From positions 1 through 64,000 of the forward strand of contig WNNJ02003809.1 of assembly GCA_012934845.2 (NCBI GenBank): a DNA stretch of 64,000 nucleotides, given 5' to 3'. Each line of letters begins with the position of its first letter. Within the stretch, counting starts at the first letter, position 1. The notes beneath the pieces were generated by a model, which was not told the origin of the DNA, ran no database searches, and worked only from the letters and a program-made list of their open reading frames with translations. The translations under genes and the position numbers were made by a program. This document shows, one piece after another, positions 51,841 to 61,664 of the stretch. This DNA is from Pomphorhynchus laevis (taxonomy: Eukaryota > Acanthocephala > Palaeacanthocephala > Echinorhynchida > Pomphorhynchidae).

Positions 51841-54831
51841 TCACAAATACGGAAAAGCAGCTTTCCCCATGGCATCCTCCATCCGTAATTTCTTTTTGAA
51901 TTCGTTGATATTGCTACTGAACACTGTTGACTCTCCAAGCCTATTCCACAGAGATACAACTCGCCGATCAAATTGGACAGCTCGTGATTTTCTTATCCTT
52001 TCACGTCGCAGGGTTAAACCATGGCCTCGGAGGATATTGGATGAGCGCAAATGAAGACAATCTCGAAGTGGATGATCCAAATCATTAAGAATTTGCCAGA
52101 CCATACTCATATCGATGTACCGGCTGGTCCACGTGACAGTCTCAAGTCTAAGTGCTTTTAATCGATCAGGGTACGACAAAAATTTCAGTTGCGGTGCTAG
52201 CTTGGTAGCTCTATGAAGTACCCTCTCTGAACTAATATGTTCTTTTGAATTTTGGGGATACACACACGGCGCAGTATATAGAAGACGGCTCAACACATGA
52301 GCAAAGATTAGCGGACGTAGGGCAAATTGATTGAGTGCAATGAAAGTGCGTCGAAGTTGACTGATTATCCCCAACGCATTTGAACAAGCATGTTCAGTAT
52401 GTGTGACGGTACTCAAATCACTGTTTATCCACACTCCCAAGTCCTTATATTTGCTCACTCGTTCTATATCACTGCTTTGAAAGCTATAATTAACTAAAGA
52501 TTGAGCATTTCCGCCACGAACACGTAAATGTTTGCATTTTGATATATTTACAATCAACCTATTGAGCAGAGCCCAATTTTCGACTTCATCGATATCCCGT
52601 TGCAGTTTAACTATATCATTGGGTGAACGAATTGCCCGCCAGATTTTCAAATCGTCTGCATATAAAAGCATCCGAGAATCAATAAATTCCGGGATATCGT
52701 TGATGTAGACACTAAATAACAATGGACCCAATACTGAACCTTGAGGCACCCCTATATTACATGGCCGCGAAGAAGAGTAAAAATTATCTACATGCACACA
52801 ATAACTACGATTGCTTAAAAACGATTCAATCCATCTAACAAGCAAAAATGGAATGCCACTTTTCTCTAGTTTATTTAGGAGGAATCTATGGTCTACTCTG
52901 TCAAATGCCTTAGAGAAATCGAAGAATATGATGTCAGTAGCAATTGATACGGCTTTATTAGCTGACCAATCAAGATGAGCTGCGAGTAGATTAGTAACTG
53001 TCGAATAACCCTTACGGAAACCATGTTGCTCAGAAGCTATTACATTATTCTCACTATAAAACTTGACCATATAACCATGTATAATTCGCTCTAACATTCT
53101 ACAACATAAGCAAGTAATACTTACTGGTCTATAATTGTCTACTGAAGATCTATCACCCTTTTTGAAGATGGGGTGAATGATCGATTGTTTCCACTCTTTT
53201 GGAAGATTCGTATCAATAATAGATTGTCGAAATATGTTACAAAGTGGTGTATATATTGAGTCTGCTATTCGACGAAGATATATCGAAGGTAATAAATCAG
53301 CACCTTTGGAGTTTGTCTCTTTAAGACGATGCAGTTCAGCTAAAACTTTCTCAGGAGTTATCAAATTAGCTATGTCTAAACTAGGATATGAAACACTAGC
53401 ACCTCTTATCGTCTCACTGTTCTGGATAGGTTCAGAATACTCGTTTGTAGTCTCTTTGTACAAGTAAAAATGCCTTGAGAACATCTCAGCAAGGTCGTCT
53501 TCAATAACGCTATCAAAATATTGGCCAATTGTTTTATTAGCGTTCCTACTACTATTCACATATAGAAAGAGAGCTTTGGGATCATGTCTACAACTATGAG
53601 CTAGACCATTTTCAAATAAATAGCGCTTATGTCGCTTTAAAGAATTGAAGAAATTTCTCGCCTGCTTATAAACACCATATTCACAAAACCCACCCTTAAA
53701 GCATTTGAAACTGAAGTCACGAGCCTTCATCGCAGTAGCCAGCTCAGTATCAAACCAACGAGCGCTTTTCCGACTAGTCTTAGACTTCAAAGGTGAGAAT
53801 TTTACCATTAGAGAATAAAGCGTCACGCGAAAATGATCCCAGGCCTCGTCAACTCCGACAACAGCCGGATCAGGCCAACTTACTCTATGCAGCTTTGATG
53901 TAATAACATCATAGTTCGCCCGAAAAACATTAATCTGACGTTTGTACCGAGCATGATGAAACACCCTCATTTGTATATTTAGCAAAACTTTAACTACACA
54001 GTGATCAGACAAACCAACAGGAGAATCATATTGGATACTACTGATTAATTGACTGTTTGTCGATAGGCAAAGATCAAGAAGGGAAGAACTGCAACTTGAA
54101 AAGCGAGTATGTACATCAACAAATTGAGCAAGACCACAATAAGCAAAACACTCCATAAGGTCACAAGATTCACTATCACAAGTAGGAAGAACCGTATTCG
54201 AAGTCCATTCAACATCTGGCATATTCAGATCCCCAATTATCACAGTATCACAATCTCCTCGCGTATACAACTCTATCTCTTCAATGAGTTTCTTAGATAT
54301 TGCCTTAGGAGCACGATACACAAGACCCAGTATGATGGGTGAGCTGTTATCAAACTTCACCTGACACCACAAACTCTCAACTCTATCAATAGACGACTTA
54401 CTCAAAACGCGCACCTTAACTTCGTCTCTCATAAAGAGAGCTACGCCACCACCCCTACCCCCTATCCGATCACTACGGAACAAAGAATAGCCTGGGATGG
54501 ATACCTCAGCATCGGATACATCACAATTAAGCCAAGATTCTGTAATACCAACTATAATTGGATTAACAGACTCGATCCTAAACTTTAGCTCATCGACTTT
54601 CTGTAACAAGCTCCGAACATTACAATAAAATATACTATGACTTTTATTCACACCAGTGCGAGTAATAATATCATCTCTAGCAATCTGACACACTTCAGAT
54701 CCCAAATCAGCTAGGCACTTATATGCTGTAAGACCTTGCCAAAACCCTCCACATTCATGAGAGGCGATACATCTAGTGGGGACCAACTGATTCGAATGCG
54801 TCGCCTCACTACTTGAAAATTTTGCACACAT
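51841..54831 (-). CDS. LINE ORF2 protein (B5): intact APE endonuclease plus reverse transcriptase, 996 aa
   Basis: Start ATG 54,831 (MCAKFSSSEA), inside ORF1. Endonuclease, about residues 65-290: FYCNVRSLLQKVDELKF, VGITESWLNCDVSD, GGRGGGVALFMRDE, VIIGDLNMPDVEW, SSLLDLCLS and VGLSDHCVVKV. Linker: SARWFDTELATAMKARDFSF. RT, about 495-770: [84 protein letters not shown] and [11 protein letters not shown]. The C-terminal domain (LRGHGLTLRRERIRK, SLWNRLG) is complete; no RNase H is seen. Usual length for a CR1/L2-type ORF2. No stop or frameshift. Confidence 0.92.
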   Translation of the reverse strand: MCAKFSSSEATHSNQLVPTRCIASHECGGFWQGLTAYKCLADLGSEVCQIARDDIITRTGVNKSHSIFYCNVRSLLQKVDELKFRIESVNPIIVGITESWLNCDVSDAEVSIPGYSLFRSDRIGGRGGGVALFMRDEVKVRVLSKSSIDRVESLWCQVKFDNSSPIILGLVYRAPKAISKKLIEEIELYTRGDCDTVIIGDLNMPDVEWTSNTVLPTCDSESCDLMECFAYCGLAQFVDVHTRFSSCSSSLLDLCLSTNSQLISSIQYDSPVGLSDHCVVKVLLNIQMRVFHHARYKRQINVFRANYDVITSKLHRVSWPDPAVVGVDEAWDHFRVTLYSLMVKFSPLKSKTSRKSARWFDTELATAMKARDFSFKCFKGGFCEYGVYKQARNFFNSLKRHKRYLFENGLAHSCRHDPKALFLYVNSSRNANKTIGQYFDSVIEDDLAEMFSRHFYLYKETTNEYSEPIQNSETIRGASVSYPSLDIANLITPEKVLAELHRLKETNSKGADLLPSIYLRRIADSIYTPLCNIFRQSIIDTNLPKEWKQSIIHPIFKKGDRSSVDNYRPVSITCLCCRMLERIIHGYMVKFYSENNVIASEQHGFRKGYSTVTNLLAAHLDWSANKAVSIATDIIFFDFSKAFDRVDHRFLLNKLEKSGIPFLLVRWIESFLSNRSYCVHVDNFYSSSRPCNIGVPQGSVLGPLLFSVYINDIPEFIDSRMLLYADDLKIWRAIRSPNDIVKLQRDIDEVENWALLNRLIVNISKCKHLRVRGGNAQSLVNYSFQSSDIERVSKYKDLGVWINSDLSTVTHTEHACSNALGIISQLRRTFIALNQFALRPLIFAHVLSRLLYTAPCVYPQNSKEHISSERVLHRATKLAPQLKFLSYPDRLKALRLETVTWTSRYIDMSMVWQILNDLDHPLRDCLHLRSSNILRGHGLTLRRERIRKSRAVQFDRRVVSLWNRLGESTVFSSNINEFKKKLRMEDAMGKAAFPYL

Positions 54832-55448
54832 AGATTGCTCTCACCAAGTGCAACACGAGATGCAAGTTCTTTCTTAGCTTGAGACAATTTCTCCCTTTGA
54901 AGAGCGTCAAGATCTTTTAAGAGACTAACATGGGATCCTTTTAAACGATATGAATTCCGAAGAATTAACTCAGCATGCGACTGCTCTCTAAATACGGCCT
55001 TGAGTAAACGCGGCCTATTACTAAGTGTATCACGCTTACCCAGTCGAAATAATGCAACGAGTTTAACACGTTTGACAATATCCACATTGCAAGAACCAAG
55101 TACCTGCGTCAATATAAATCTCACACTCTGGACGTCCTCGTTAAGACGTACTTGTGCGTTCTCAAATAAAGATTCTCTTACATTGGCCAGAATAACAGAT
55201 CTACATCGATCAGCGGTGTGTTTCCTATTATTACCAATTTGCAATTCGATACTGTCACGTGACACTGCGGATAGTGTATGTTGACTTATCGTTGACGCTT
55301 GTTCCTTCTTTTTGACAGTCCCATTATCAGACATATGACCATGATTCAAAACCTGACAATATGTATTTTCATCATTAGTAACATCAGGTAAATGCACTGG
55401 AACATCCATGGCTACAGTCTCACCCTCTACAGTTAAATCTATATTCAT
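54711..55448 (-). CDS. LINE ORF1 nucleic-acid-binding part (B5)
   Basis: 245 codons from ATG 55,448 (MNIDLTVEGE). Conserved block: RCRSVILANVRESLFENA, VRLNEDVQSVRFILTQVL, VKLVALFRLGKRD, RPRLLKAVF, YRLKGSHVSLLKDLDALQ, KKELASRVALGESNLCVQNF and VVRRRIRISW, the same order as in all B-type copies. It probably binds element RNA as an ORF1p, with an RRM-like fold inferred from the VILANV and RPRLLKAVF strands. It overlaps the PHD ORF by 4 bases and ORF2 by 121 bases. Confidence 0.75.
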   Translation of the reverse strand: MNIDLTVEGETVAMDVPVHLPDVTNDENTYCQVLNHGHMSDNGTVKKKEQASTISQHTLSAVSRDSIELQIGNNRKHTADRCRSVILANVRESLFENAQVRLNEDVQSVRFILTQVLGSCNVDIVKRVKLVALFRLGKRDTLSNRPRLLKAVFREQSHAELILRNSYRLKGSHVSLLKDLDALQREKLSQAKKELASRVALGESNLCVQNFQVVRRRIRISWSPLDVSPLMNVEGFGKVLQHISA

Positions 55449-55798
55449 TGGATTATTTGCAAGACTTGAGGAGGGATATATAGAGTTAAGACTTGAGGAG
55501 GGATATATAGAGTTTGACCGGCACTTATGCTTTTTGGAATTGGTGGAGCTGATATGGGTCCAAGAGAATTACAACTCGACTGACCGACAACCAAGGGGGT
55601 AGATTCCGTCTTCAAATCATTTATCAAAGATGCGCAGCAGTACCCGCAGTAGAAAGATGCATTAGACAGAGCTGTTTTCTTTTCCCCGGGAACTGAAACA
55701 CTTGTCCACACATTACAATCTTCACTTGAACACCGAACCTGATAATCCACGAACTTGGCAGCATCACCTCGCTTTGTAGTCTTCCTCTGTTTGACCAT
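55445..55798 (-). CDS. LINE ORF1 N-terminal PHD-like protein (B5)
   Basis: 117 codons from ATG 55,798 (MVKQRKTTKR), a Lys/Arg-rich start. The PHD-like finger spans residues 20-60: QVRCSSEDCNVWTSVSVP and ASFYCGYCCASLIND. The C-terminus contains a nine-residue tandem repeat (TLYIPPQVL twice), made by a 27-bp direct repeat at 55,463-55,516. The frame stops in TGA at 55,445-55,447, overlapping the ATG of the next frame (ATGA). In B4 the same region is one continuous ORF1, so this is either a frameshifted ORF1 or a true stop-restart arrangement. Confidence 0.7.
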   Translation of the reverse strand: MVKQRKTTKRGDAAKFVDYQVRCSSEDCNVWTSVSVPGEKKTALSNASFYCGYCCASLINDLKTESTPLVVGQSSCNSLGPISAPPIPKSISAGQTLYIPPQVLTLYIPPQVLQIIQ

Positions 55799-55930
55799 TA
55801 TATGTATGTATATTCAGACTTTATCAGAGTAAAGTCTCTTGTGTAGATTTCAATAAAGATTGTGTAGGTTCTTCTGTTATAGGTTTTTAGGTTTAGGTTC
55901 TTCCAATTTAGGTTCTTTGTAAGTAGTTAA

Positions 55931-56808
55931 TATGTATAACAAGATAGTTTAAACTCCTAATTAATACAGATTTTTTATATAATCATAAATAATACAATAA
56001 TAATTGATTATTTTTGTTATTCGAACAACGAAGAACTTTTTTAGATCTAGTAATAATTAATAATTACAAAATTATTAGATATTAATAATATATTGATCGT
56101 AATGTCGTATTTTATTTTGACTTGTATTATTAATAATATGCCGGTCGTGAATAAGGACTATGAGATATTTCCTTCGTTGTTGATCTTTCTATAATTTGGC
56201 AAAAAAGTAGCAAGTTATATGATTGAATTGCAAAACATTTGATAAAAAATTTTAAATTCTGATTTTTTAAACACAACATTATAATCTTTTCCGGTGGTTA
56301 TTCACCACTGCGCCGCGACACATTAGTATGCCGCTATACGATTATTGGTGGTCTGCAAATGAATTGTTTCATTTTTGAATAAAAAAATGTAAACGTAGAT
56401 TTAAAATATATTATTTTGCTCAATGTCAATCATTACCTATTTATAACTATCAAGTTATCGATATAGAGTGCGTTGACAACCATAAAGATTTGAGTGTGTG
56501 GATATAGGGGAGTGAAGAGCAAAAACGTATATGTTATAGGGGAGTTTTCAATCTTGTAAAGCACTTTTTTGTGAAATAAAAAGTATTAAAATATAATTTC
56601 GAAAAATGATTGAAGATATAATCGAAAGTATTGATCAAATTTTTTTGAGAGCAATAAAATCATTTCCCCATATCATTTTTAATTTCGAGAATAGTGGCTA
56701 TTTACCCATTTTTATATAAAAAATATTGTTTACTGAAAGCTTATTTAAGAATTTAAGTTTTGTAACCGAAACGAATATTATTGAGTTCATAATCTACTTA
56801 TATTTCAG
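55931..56808. other. AT-rich interval upstream of a host exon
   Basis: No ORF or RNA gene is seen. A less AT-rich patch at 56,288-56,350 (TTCCGGTGGTTATTCACC, then GCGCCGCGACAC) could be promoter or 5' UTR of the host gene. Bases 56,795-56,808 form a good 3' splice site (CTTATATTTCAG), so an intron in the 5' UTR is likely. Confidence 0.45.
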
Positions 56809-56961
56809 ATGATGAATGACATGCAAGATGCTGATCCGATTGCTATCATTCTACCGCAAATAAAGGACTGTTTTTGCAAGATAAACGATATTTGGCTAGA
56901 AATGGGTTACGAAGATAAACAAATTCGTGAACGTAGCCATGATGCCATTAACTTTATTAAG
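56809..56961 (+). CDS. Host exon, PRC1/Ase1/MAP65-like (antiparallel microtubule bundler), N-terminal coding exon
   Basis: A 51-codon exon with an acceptor (TATTTCAG) just before ATGATG and a consensus donor AAG/GTAAAA at 56,961/56,962, phase 0. The peptide has the N-terminal signature of the PRC1 family: CKINDIWLEMGYEDKQIRER then SHDAINFIK, compared with the LREIWELIGIPEDQRLQR region of human PRC1. PRC1 proteins crosslink antiparallel microtubules in the spindle midzone. Only this exon is certain; the next exon lies beyond a long intron filled with LINEs. The match rests on about 30 residues, so the identity is probable, not proven. Confidence 0.55.
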
Positions 56962-57174
56962 GTAAAATTTTTAATCTTTTTACAATAATGCATCTGTTTT
57001 ACTATTCAAATATTACAAAATAAAAGAACGGTGTTTTCGTAAACGTTTTGAATTAAATATGCCAAATTTTATTAAAAGTTCTTATTAAAATATATCTGCA
57101 CAATTTGTTCGATAACTCTGGAGTTTGTAACTATATTGTGTTCTTCTAATCCATTTATCGAACATGATGTATCC

Positions 57175-57650
57175 TTCTGATTTATTTCGCCGAGAGACAT
57201 GATCTTATTATGGCAAACAAATTCTTCCGGCATAAAAGACGACATCTCGAAGCATGGGTCCATCCTAATGGTAGTGTACGGAATCAGATTGACCACATCC
57301 TCTTGTGGTCAAGAGGATGCTATTCAATAAAGAGGAGCTGGCGCTCCTCTTTATTGAATAGCCGCTCCTTTGAGGGGTTGGAAATAATTACGGATCATGC
57401 ACTAGTGACAGTGTTTGTAGGGAAGTTACGATTTCCTGCAACAAGTAAGATACCAAAATCAATGACTTACGATAGCCGACTCCTTAATACCTCGCCAATT
57501 CGAGAGCAATTCAGAGCAACAGTAGAGGACAACTTACTAAATGTCTAATGTGATCTACAAACATCACCTGATGAAATATGGGGACATATTACCCACTCGG
57601 TGCACTCAGCTGCAGATAGTCATCTTATAAGTAGGATACGGCATACACTT
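57175..57650 (+). mobile_element. RTE-type LINE, left part (endonuclease end)
   Basis: The plus strand encodes the C-terminal endonuclease region of an RTE element: ANKFFRHKRRHLEAWVHPNG, VRNQIDHILL, RSFEGLEIITDHALVTVFV, then in another frame DEIWGHITHSVHSAADSHL. Two snapback duplications (57,291-57,319 and 57,319-57,362) lie between NQIDHIL and RSFEGLE. The piece ends at the 8-bp ATACACTT (57,643-57,650), which recurs on the far side of A-double-prime. Confidence 0.75.
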
Positions 57651-57655
57651 TCATT
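57210..57655 (+). pseudogene. RTE endonuclease C-terminus, broken
   Basis: 112 codons in one frame, then a frameshift near 57,545. The NQIDHI and DHALV motifs correspond to the NQIDHIL and SDHxxV motifs of APE endonucleases in RTE elements. The stretch LWSRGCYSIKRSWRSSLLNS includes extra residues coded by the hairpin insert. The N-terminal endonuclease is missing, so this is a 5'-truncated copy. Confidence 0.65.
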
Positions 57656-57767
57656 GATATCTTAAGCATATCCTAATAACATACATTTGTGAGATAAATA
57701 ATATACAATATAAAAAACATAATATAAATATATAGATCAAACGGGATAGCGACGATAACGAATTACC

Positions 57768-58211
57768 ATGACAGAACAGTCTGCGAATAAGCGATGCTGC
57801 CCTTGTAATGATCAAATAGCTGTTTGTAAGGACTGTGTGTGCGTTCGAAATGGTAAGCAATTCATTAATTGTTTTGCACACCGATGCTCAAATCAAGAAC
57901 GATTGATTCCATTCAATCAATATAACGACAAACATACAGCCAAATTGTTAACACAATATTCGAAAAACGATGAACTGGGAATGACAGTAAACGCCGTGGA
58001 GACTATCTTAATCGAAATAAAGTGTACTACGGATAATTGCAACGTGTATTCAACGGTAATCCTTCCGAGAAGGCTTTATAGAGATTTACTAGCCCAAGAT
58101 TACCTCTGTGGATTTTGTGCAGCTAAAGCAATCAACGAAAACCGAATTGAAGTAACTAAACTTAAAACCCAGTTAATATCAAATGATTCAAATAGTTGCT
58201 GGACAAACTAA
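57768..58211 (+). CDS. A-double-prime ORF1 N-terminus: RLE-like Cys-rich motif fused to a PHD-like finger
   Basis: 147 codons from ATG 57,768. Residues 9-45 carry RCCPCNDQIAVCKDCVCVRN and FINC...CSN, matching the N-terminus of RLE-C (CCCTCNDQAARCKGCVCARS) residue by residue in the Cys positions. Residues 85-125 carry IKCTTDNCNVYSTVILP and DYLCGFCAAKAIN, the PHD-like finger of CR1-like ORF1. No other ORF1 start in this window has both. The frame ends in TAA at 58,209, and ORF1 continues downstream in other frames. Two zinc-binding modules are inferred from cysteine spacing. Confidence 0.7.
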   Translation: MTEQSANKRCCPCNDQIAVCKDCVCVRNGKQFINCFAHRCSNQERLIPFNQYNDKHTAKLLTQYSKNDELGMTVNAVETILIEIKCTTDNCNVYSTVILPRRLYRDLLAQDYLCGFCAAKAINENRIEVTKLKTQLISNDSNSCWTN

Positions 58212-58830
58212 GAGCGTATACATAGAATAGTAAATGAGTCTATCAACTCCTCCCTCAACCGTTGTATCAATAAGCAGGTATCTCATGCTGTTTGTTCTTT
58301 TCAACGCACACCAGAGGTAGATAAATCTTATTCTAAATTAGCAAACTCTCTTTATAGAGAAAGCACTAAGGCCTCAAATATGATAGTTCGTAATTTACCC
58401 GTTTCTGAAAGCGAGCAACAAGTTATATTAAATCTCTTTGAGGAAATCGGTTGTCCTTTGGTCGGACAAAAACTAGACTTTCATCGACTCCCTGCACTTC
58501 ATACTAACTCCCCTCCGTGGGTTAAGGTAAAAACTAACGTCAGCCGTGTAGAATCATCTTTAAAATAAGCTTAAGAATTCATATCTCTTTCATACGGTGT
58601 ACTTGTGCCCTGATTTGTCGAAACTTGAACAAGAGGAACTTAAGAGACTACGGAAAGAATTATCCGAACGAAAAAAGTCAGACCCAATTAAGCGATATTT
58701 TATTAGAGGGCATAAGATAGTGCTTTCATCAAGTACGGAAGCCTACGCAGTAAATGAGAGCTTACCAATACTCGGCGAAGTTTCGTCTACAGTCAACAAC
58801 AATCTTTGTAACCAAGCCAATATATGACTA
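58212..58830 (+). pseudogene. A-double-prime ORF1, remaining part
   Basis: After the TAA at 58,209 the same frame continues with ERIHRIVNESINSSLN; 58,380-58,568 encodes SNMIVRNLPVSESEQQVIL, an RRM-like first strand corresponding to RDRCVIVTNI in A3 and A4, and ALHTNSPPWVKVKTN; 58,597-58,700 encodes DLSKLEQEELKRLRKELSER, corresponding to SEIAQISSARIEKRRRE. At least three breaks. Confidence 0.6.
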
Positions 58831-58924
58831 ACGATTGAAAATGATTTAAATGTAAATCCTCCAGCAAAACTTCAAGTAAATCATTCGGGGTATCCTCTAA
58901 TTGATTCGACTCCGCTGCTCCCCA

Positions 58925-61664
58925 AGTCTTCCTGGAAATTAGTCTTCTTAAATATCCGCTCTCTTAGTAACAAGGTTGATTCAGTATATAATCTTTTCCT
59001 TAATAAATCTTTGGATGTTATTTGTTTAACCGAATCTTGGCACGTTGATCAGAATAATATTTCTCTTAAACGCCTCCGCTCTTTAAATCTCTCTGTGGTC
59101 GATAAGGCTCGTCAACGTCTTATTAGTTCAAATCGATCAATTAACCACCGTGATATTATAGCTTTCTCTCACCATTGGTCTCCGTTGCAATCGTTATCGT
59201 GGCTATTTGTTCCTCTTACTTTTGAACTACTTGGGTTCAGTGTAAAAGCCGGCTCTGTTTCTCTATATATATTTATTCTATCGACCTGGATCATGTCATC
59301 CGTCTGACTCTTTTTGCTGTGAACTGTCAAACTTGCTTTCATTCATCTTCCTCTCTGGTTTACCTTGTGTTGTACTAGGTGATATAAATGTTCGCTTAGA
59401 CCGTCCTTGTGATTCCAATACCCTAAAGACGATTTCTACAATTTAACGATCATGATTTTCAAATCATGTCTCCTCATTATTCTTCTGCTACCCATATTCT
59501 TGGCAGTATCCTCAATATTGTTGACATACCTTCGCGTCTTGCCTTGTCTTCTTCATTGTGCATATCTGATCCTGCTCTATCTGAACACTTCCTTGTTACA
59601 TGTTCTCTCCCTTTGTTGAAAACCAATGTTCTTGCAAAAATTATCTCATGTCGTTCTTGGAAATTCCTCGACTTTTCCCTTCTTCGCTCTCATGTTAACC
59701 GCAATTACTTATGTACCCTCTTTAACACTGTATTTTGCTCTATACTCGATAAAATTCTTCCCCTTAAAACTTTTTTCAATAACGTCACTATCGTGCAACA
59801 TGGTTTGACTCTGAGTGTGTGACTTCAAAACGCCTCATGCGTTGTTCTTTCAGAACTTATCATCGTTATCTTAGACTATCTTCAGAACTTGAATCATCTT
59901 TTTATCGTAACCAATTCTTTGCTTTTCGTCGTTCGCATAGCAACTTCTGCTTCTAAGGCACATAGGTTTTGGCGAAACAAACTGGCTTCCGCTGATTACT
60001 CTCGAACTTAATGAAAAACTCAATTTTCTACTTTCTCGTTCCCCTGTTACCTCCACTCTTGATCCTTCTCAATTCTCTTATTACCTAATTTTAAAATATA
60101 TTCTCTAACCGATTCGATCCTCGTCCTTCCACAAATTTATTGTATCTCGTCTGTTCGTATCCCTGAGCTCTTTTACTTACTTGCGGTATCTGAAGATGAG
60201 TTATCTTGCCTTCTTATTTCGTTAACTTGTAAGTCCTATCCTGCCGATCCCATCCCTACTCGAATTCTCAAATTGTTGTCAACAGACTTCACACCTTTCC
60301 TTACCAGCCTCTTTAACTCGTCAATCGTGAATGCAATGTTTCCTGTTATTTGGAAAACGGTTATTATTCGTCCCATATCAGAGAGGGATTTTCTACTAAA
60401 AAAGCCCTCTCTTGACCCATCTCTTCCTTCATCTTATCGCCCAATATCAATTCTACTAACATTATCTAAAATTCTTGAACACCTTGTCTTAGATCAGATA
60501 AACAAGTATCTCTCTTCATCGCAACTCTACCCTTCCTTTCAATCTGCTTTCCGCTTCAATCATTCCATCGAACTAGGATGTCATAATTTTTTTCTGATCT
60601 GCTCTCCGCTTGTGACAAACGACCTTGTAGTGTGGTAATATCGCTCGATCTTTCTTCTGCATTCGACATTGTTGATCACAAAATGCTTCTTTTTCGTCTT
60701 CGCTATCACTATGGATTCTCGTCGACTACCTTGGCTTTGTTCTCTTCGTATCCCTCCGATCGATCATTTTCCGTCCATTCTAATTCAATGTGTTCTCCTC
60801 TATCTTCTCTCTTGCGGTGTACCTCAAGGTTCAGTACTTGGCCCTATACTCTTTACGCTTCTTATTGGAGATTTATCTTTTATAACTAATAAATTCTGCT
60901 TCAGAGTAATGCATTACGCTGATTATATACTTCTTTATTCTCACTCGTCTCATTTCCAAAGCCATTTTTTCATATTCTCGTCGAATTGTCTTGGTGCTCT
61001 ACAAGAACATCTAATTTCTTTGCGCATGTCCCTCAATCCTACCAATAAAGTGTTATGGATTTTACCCTCCATTGTTTCGACAGTGGAGGTCTTCAAATAT
61101 TCTCCTTCGTGATATTCGTGATATTCTTCAAATATTCTTCTCCGTGATATTCGTCTCGTCATAAATTCACTAGATTTTAGTTCATGTAAATCTCTCATCT
61201 CCTCACTTATTTTCCCACGTATTGATTACTGTCTTAGCCTTCTCGTCTTCTCTTCAAAATCATTCCTTAAACCTCTTCAGAGCCTTATTAACACTGTTGT
61301 GCGCATCATTTTTCGACTTCGTAAATACGATCATATCTCCTCCTATTTATCAAAACTTGGATGGCTAAGTATTAAACATCGCGTTCGTTTTCGTCTGCTT
61401 TGTCTAACTTATCGCCTTCTCCATTGTAATTCTCCTTCTTATCTCTATCTGCCAACTTTTAGTGAATCTCGCTCTCTTTGTACTCATCTACTTTTCTGTG
61501 CTTCTCTTCTGCTACACGTACCTCTTCACTCAACCAACTTCGGCCGTCGATCCCTACATATCGCTGTTAATCTCCTTTGTAATTTTCTACCTAATTATCT
61601 GCGATCGTCATCATTATTCCAATTTTTAAAAAAGCAACTACAATCAATGCTACTAAACGAGTAA
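58925..61664 (+). pseudogene. A-double-prime ORF2: endonuclease plus RT, decayed
   Basis: Endonuclease: WKLVFLNIRSLSNKVDSVYN, VICLTESWHVDQNNISLKRL (58,945-59,080), VVLGDINVRLDR (about 59,370), THILGSILNIVDIPSRL and DPALSEHFLVTCSL (59,490-59,610; Glu for Asp in SDH). RT: CKSYPADPIPTRILKLL (about 60,240), [56 protein letters not shown] and MHYADYILLYSH (about 60,910), where YADD has become YADY. C-terminus 61,299-61,664 (LLHVPLHSTNFGRRSLHI). Many frame breaks. Confidence 0.7.

Larger units (their letters stand above)
51700..55930 (-). mobile_element. CR1-like LINE copy B5, apparently full length with all reading frames open
   Basis: A minus-strand B-type element with a 5' flank (55,930-55,799), a PHD ORF (55,798-55,445), a second ORF1 frame (55,448-54,711), an uninterrupted 996-codon ORF2 (54,831-51,841), a 3' UTR, and a 3' tail with three repeats of ATTAATAATATTTGTGAT (about 51,700-51,775). 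It is the only copy in the window in which endonuclease and RT are a single open frame, so it is the best candidate for a recently active element. Confidence 0.88.

Noticed and set aside
51678-51899. A small plus-strand ORF over the B5 3' end
   Set aside because: AT-rich tail sequence antisense to B5; no support as a gene.
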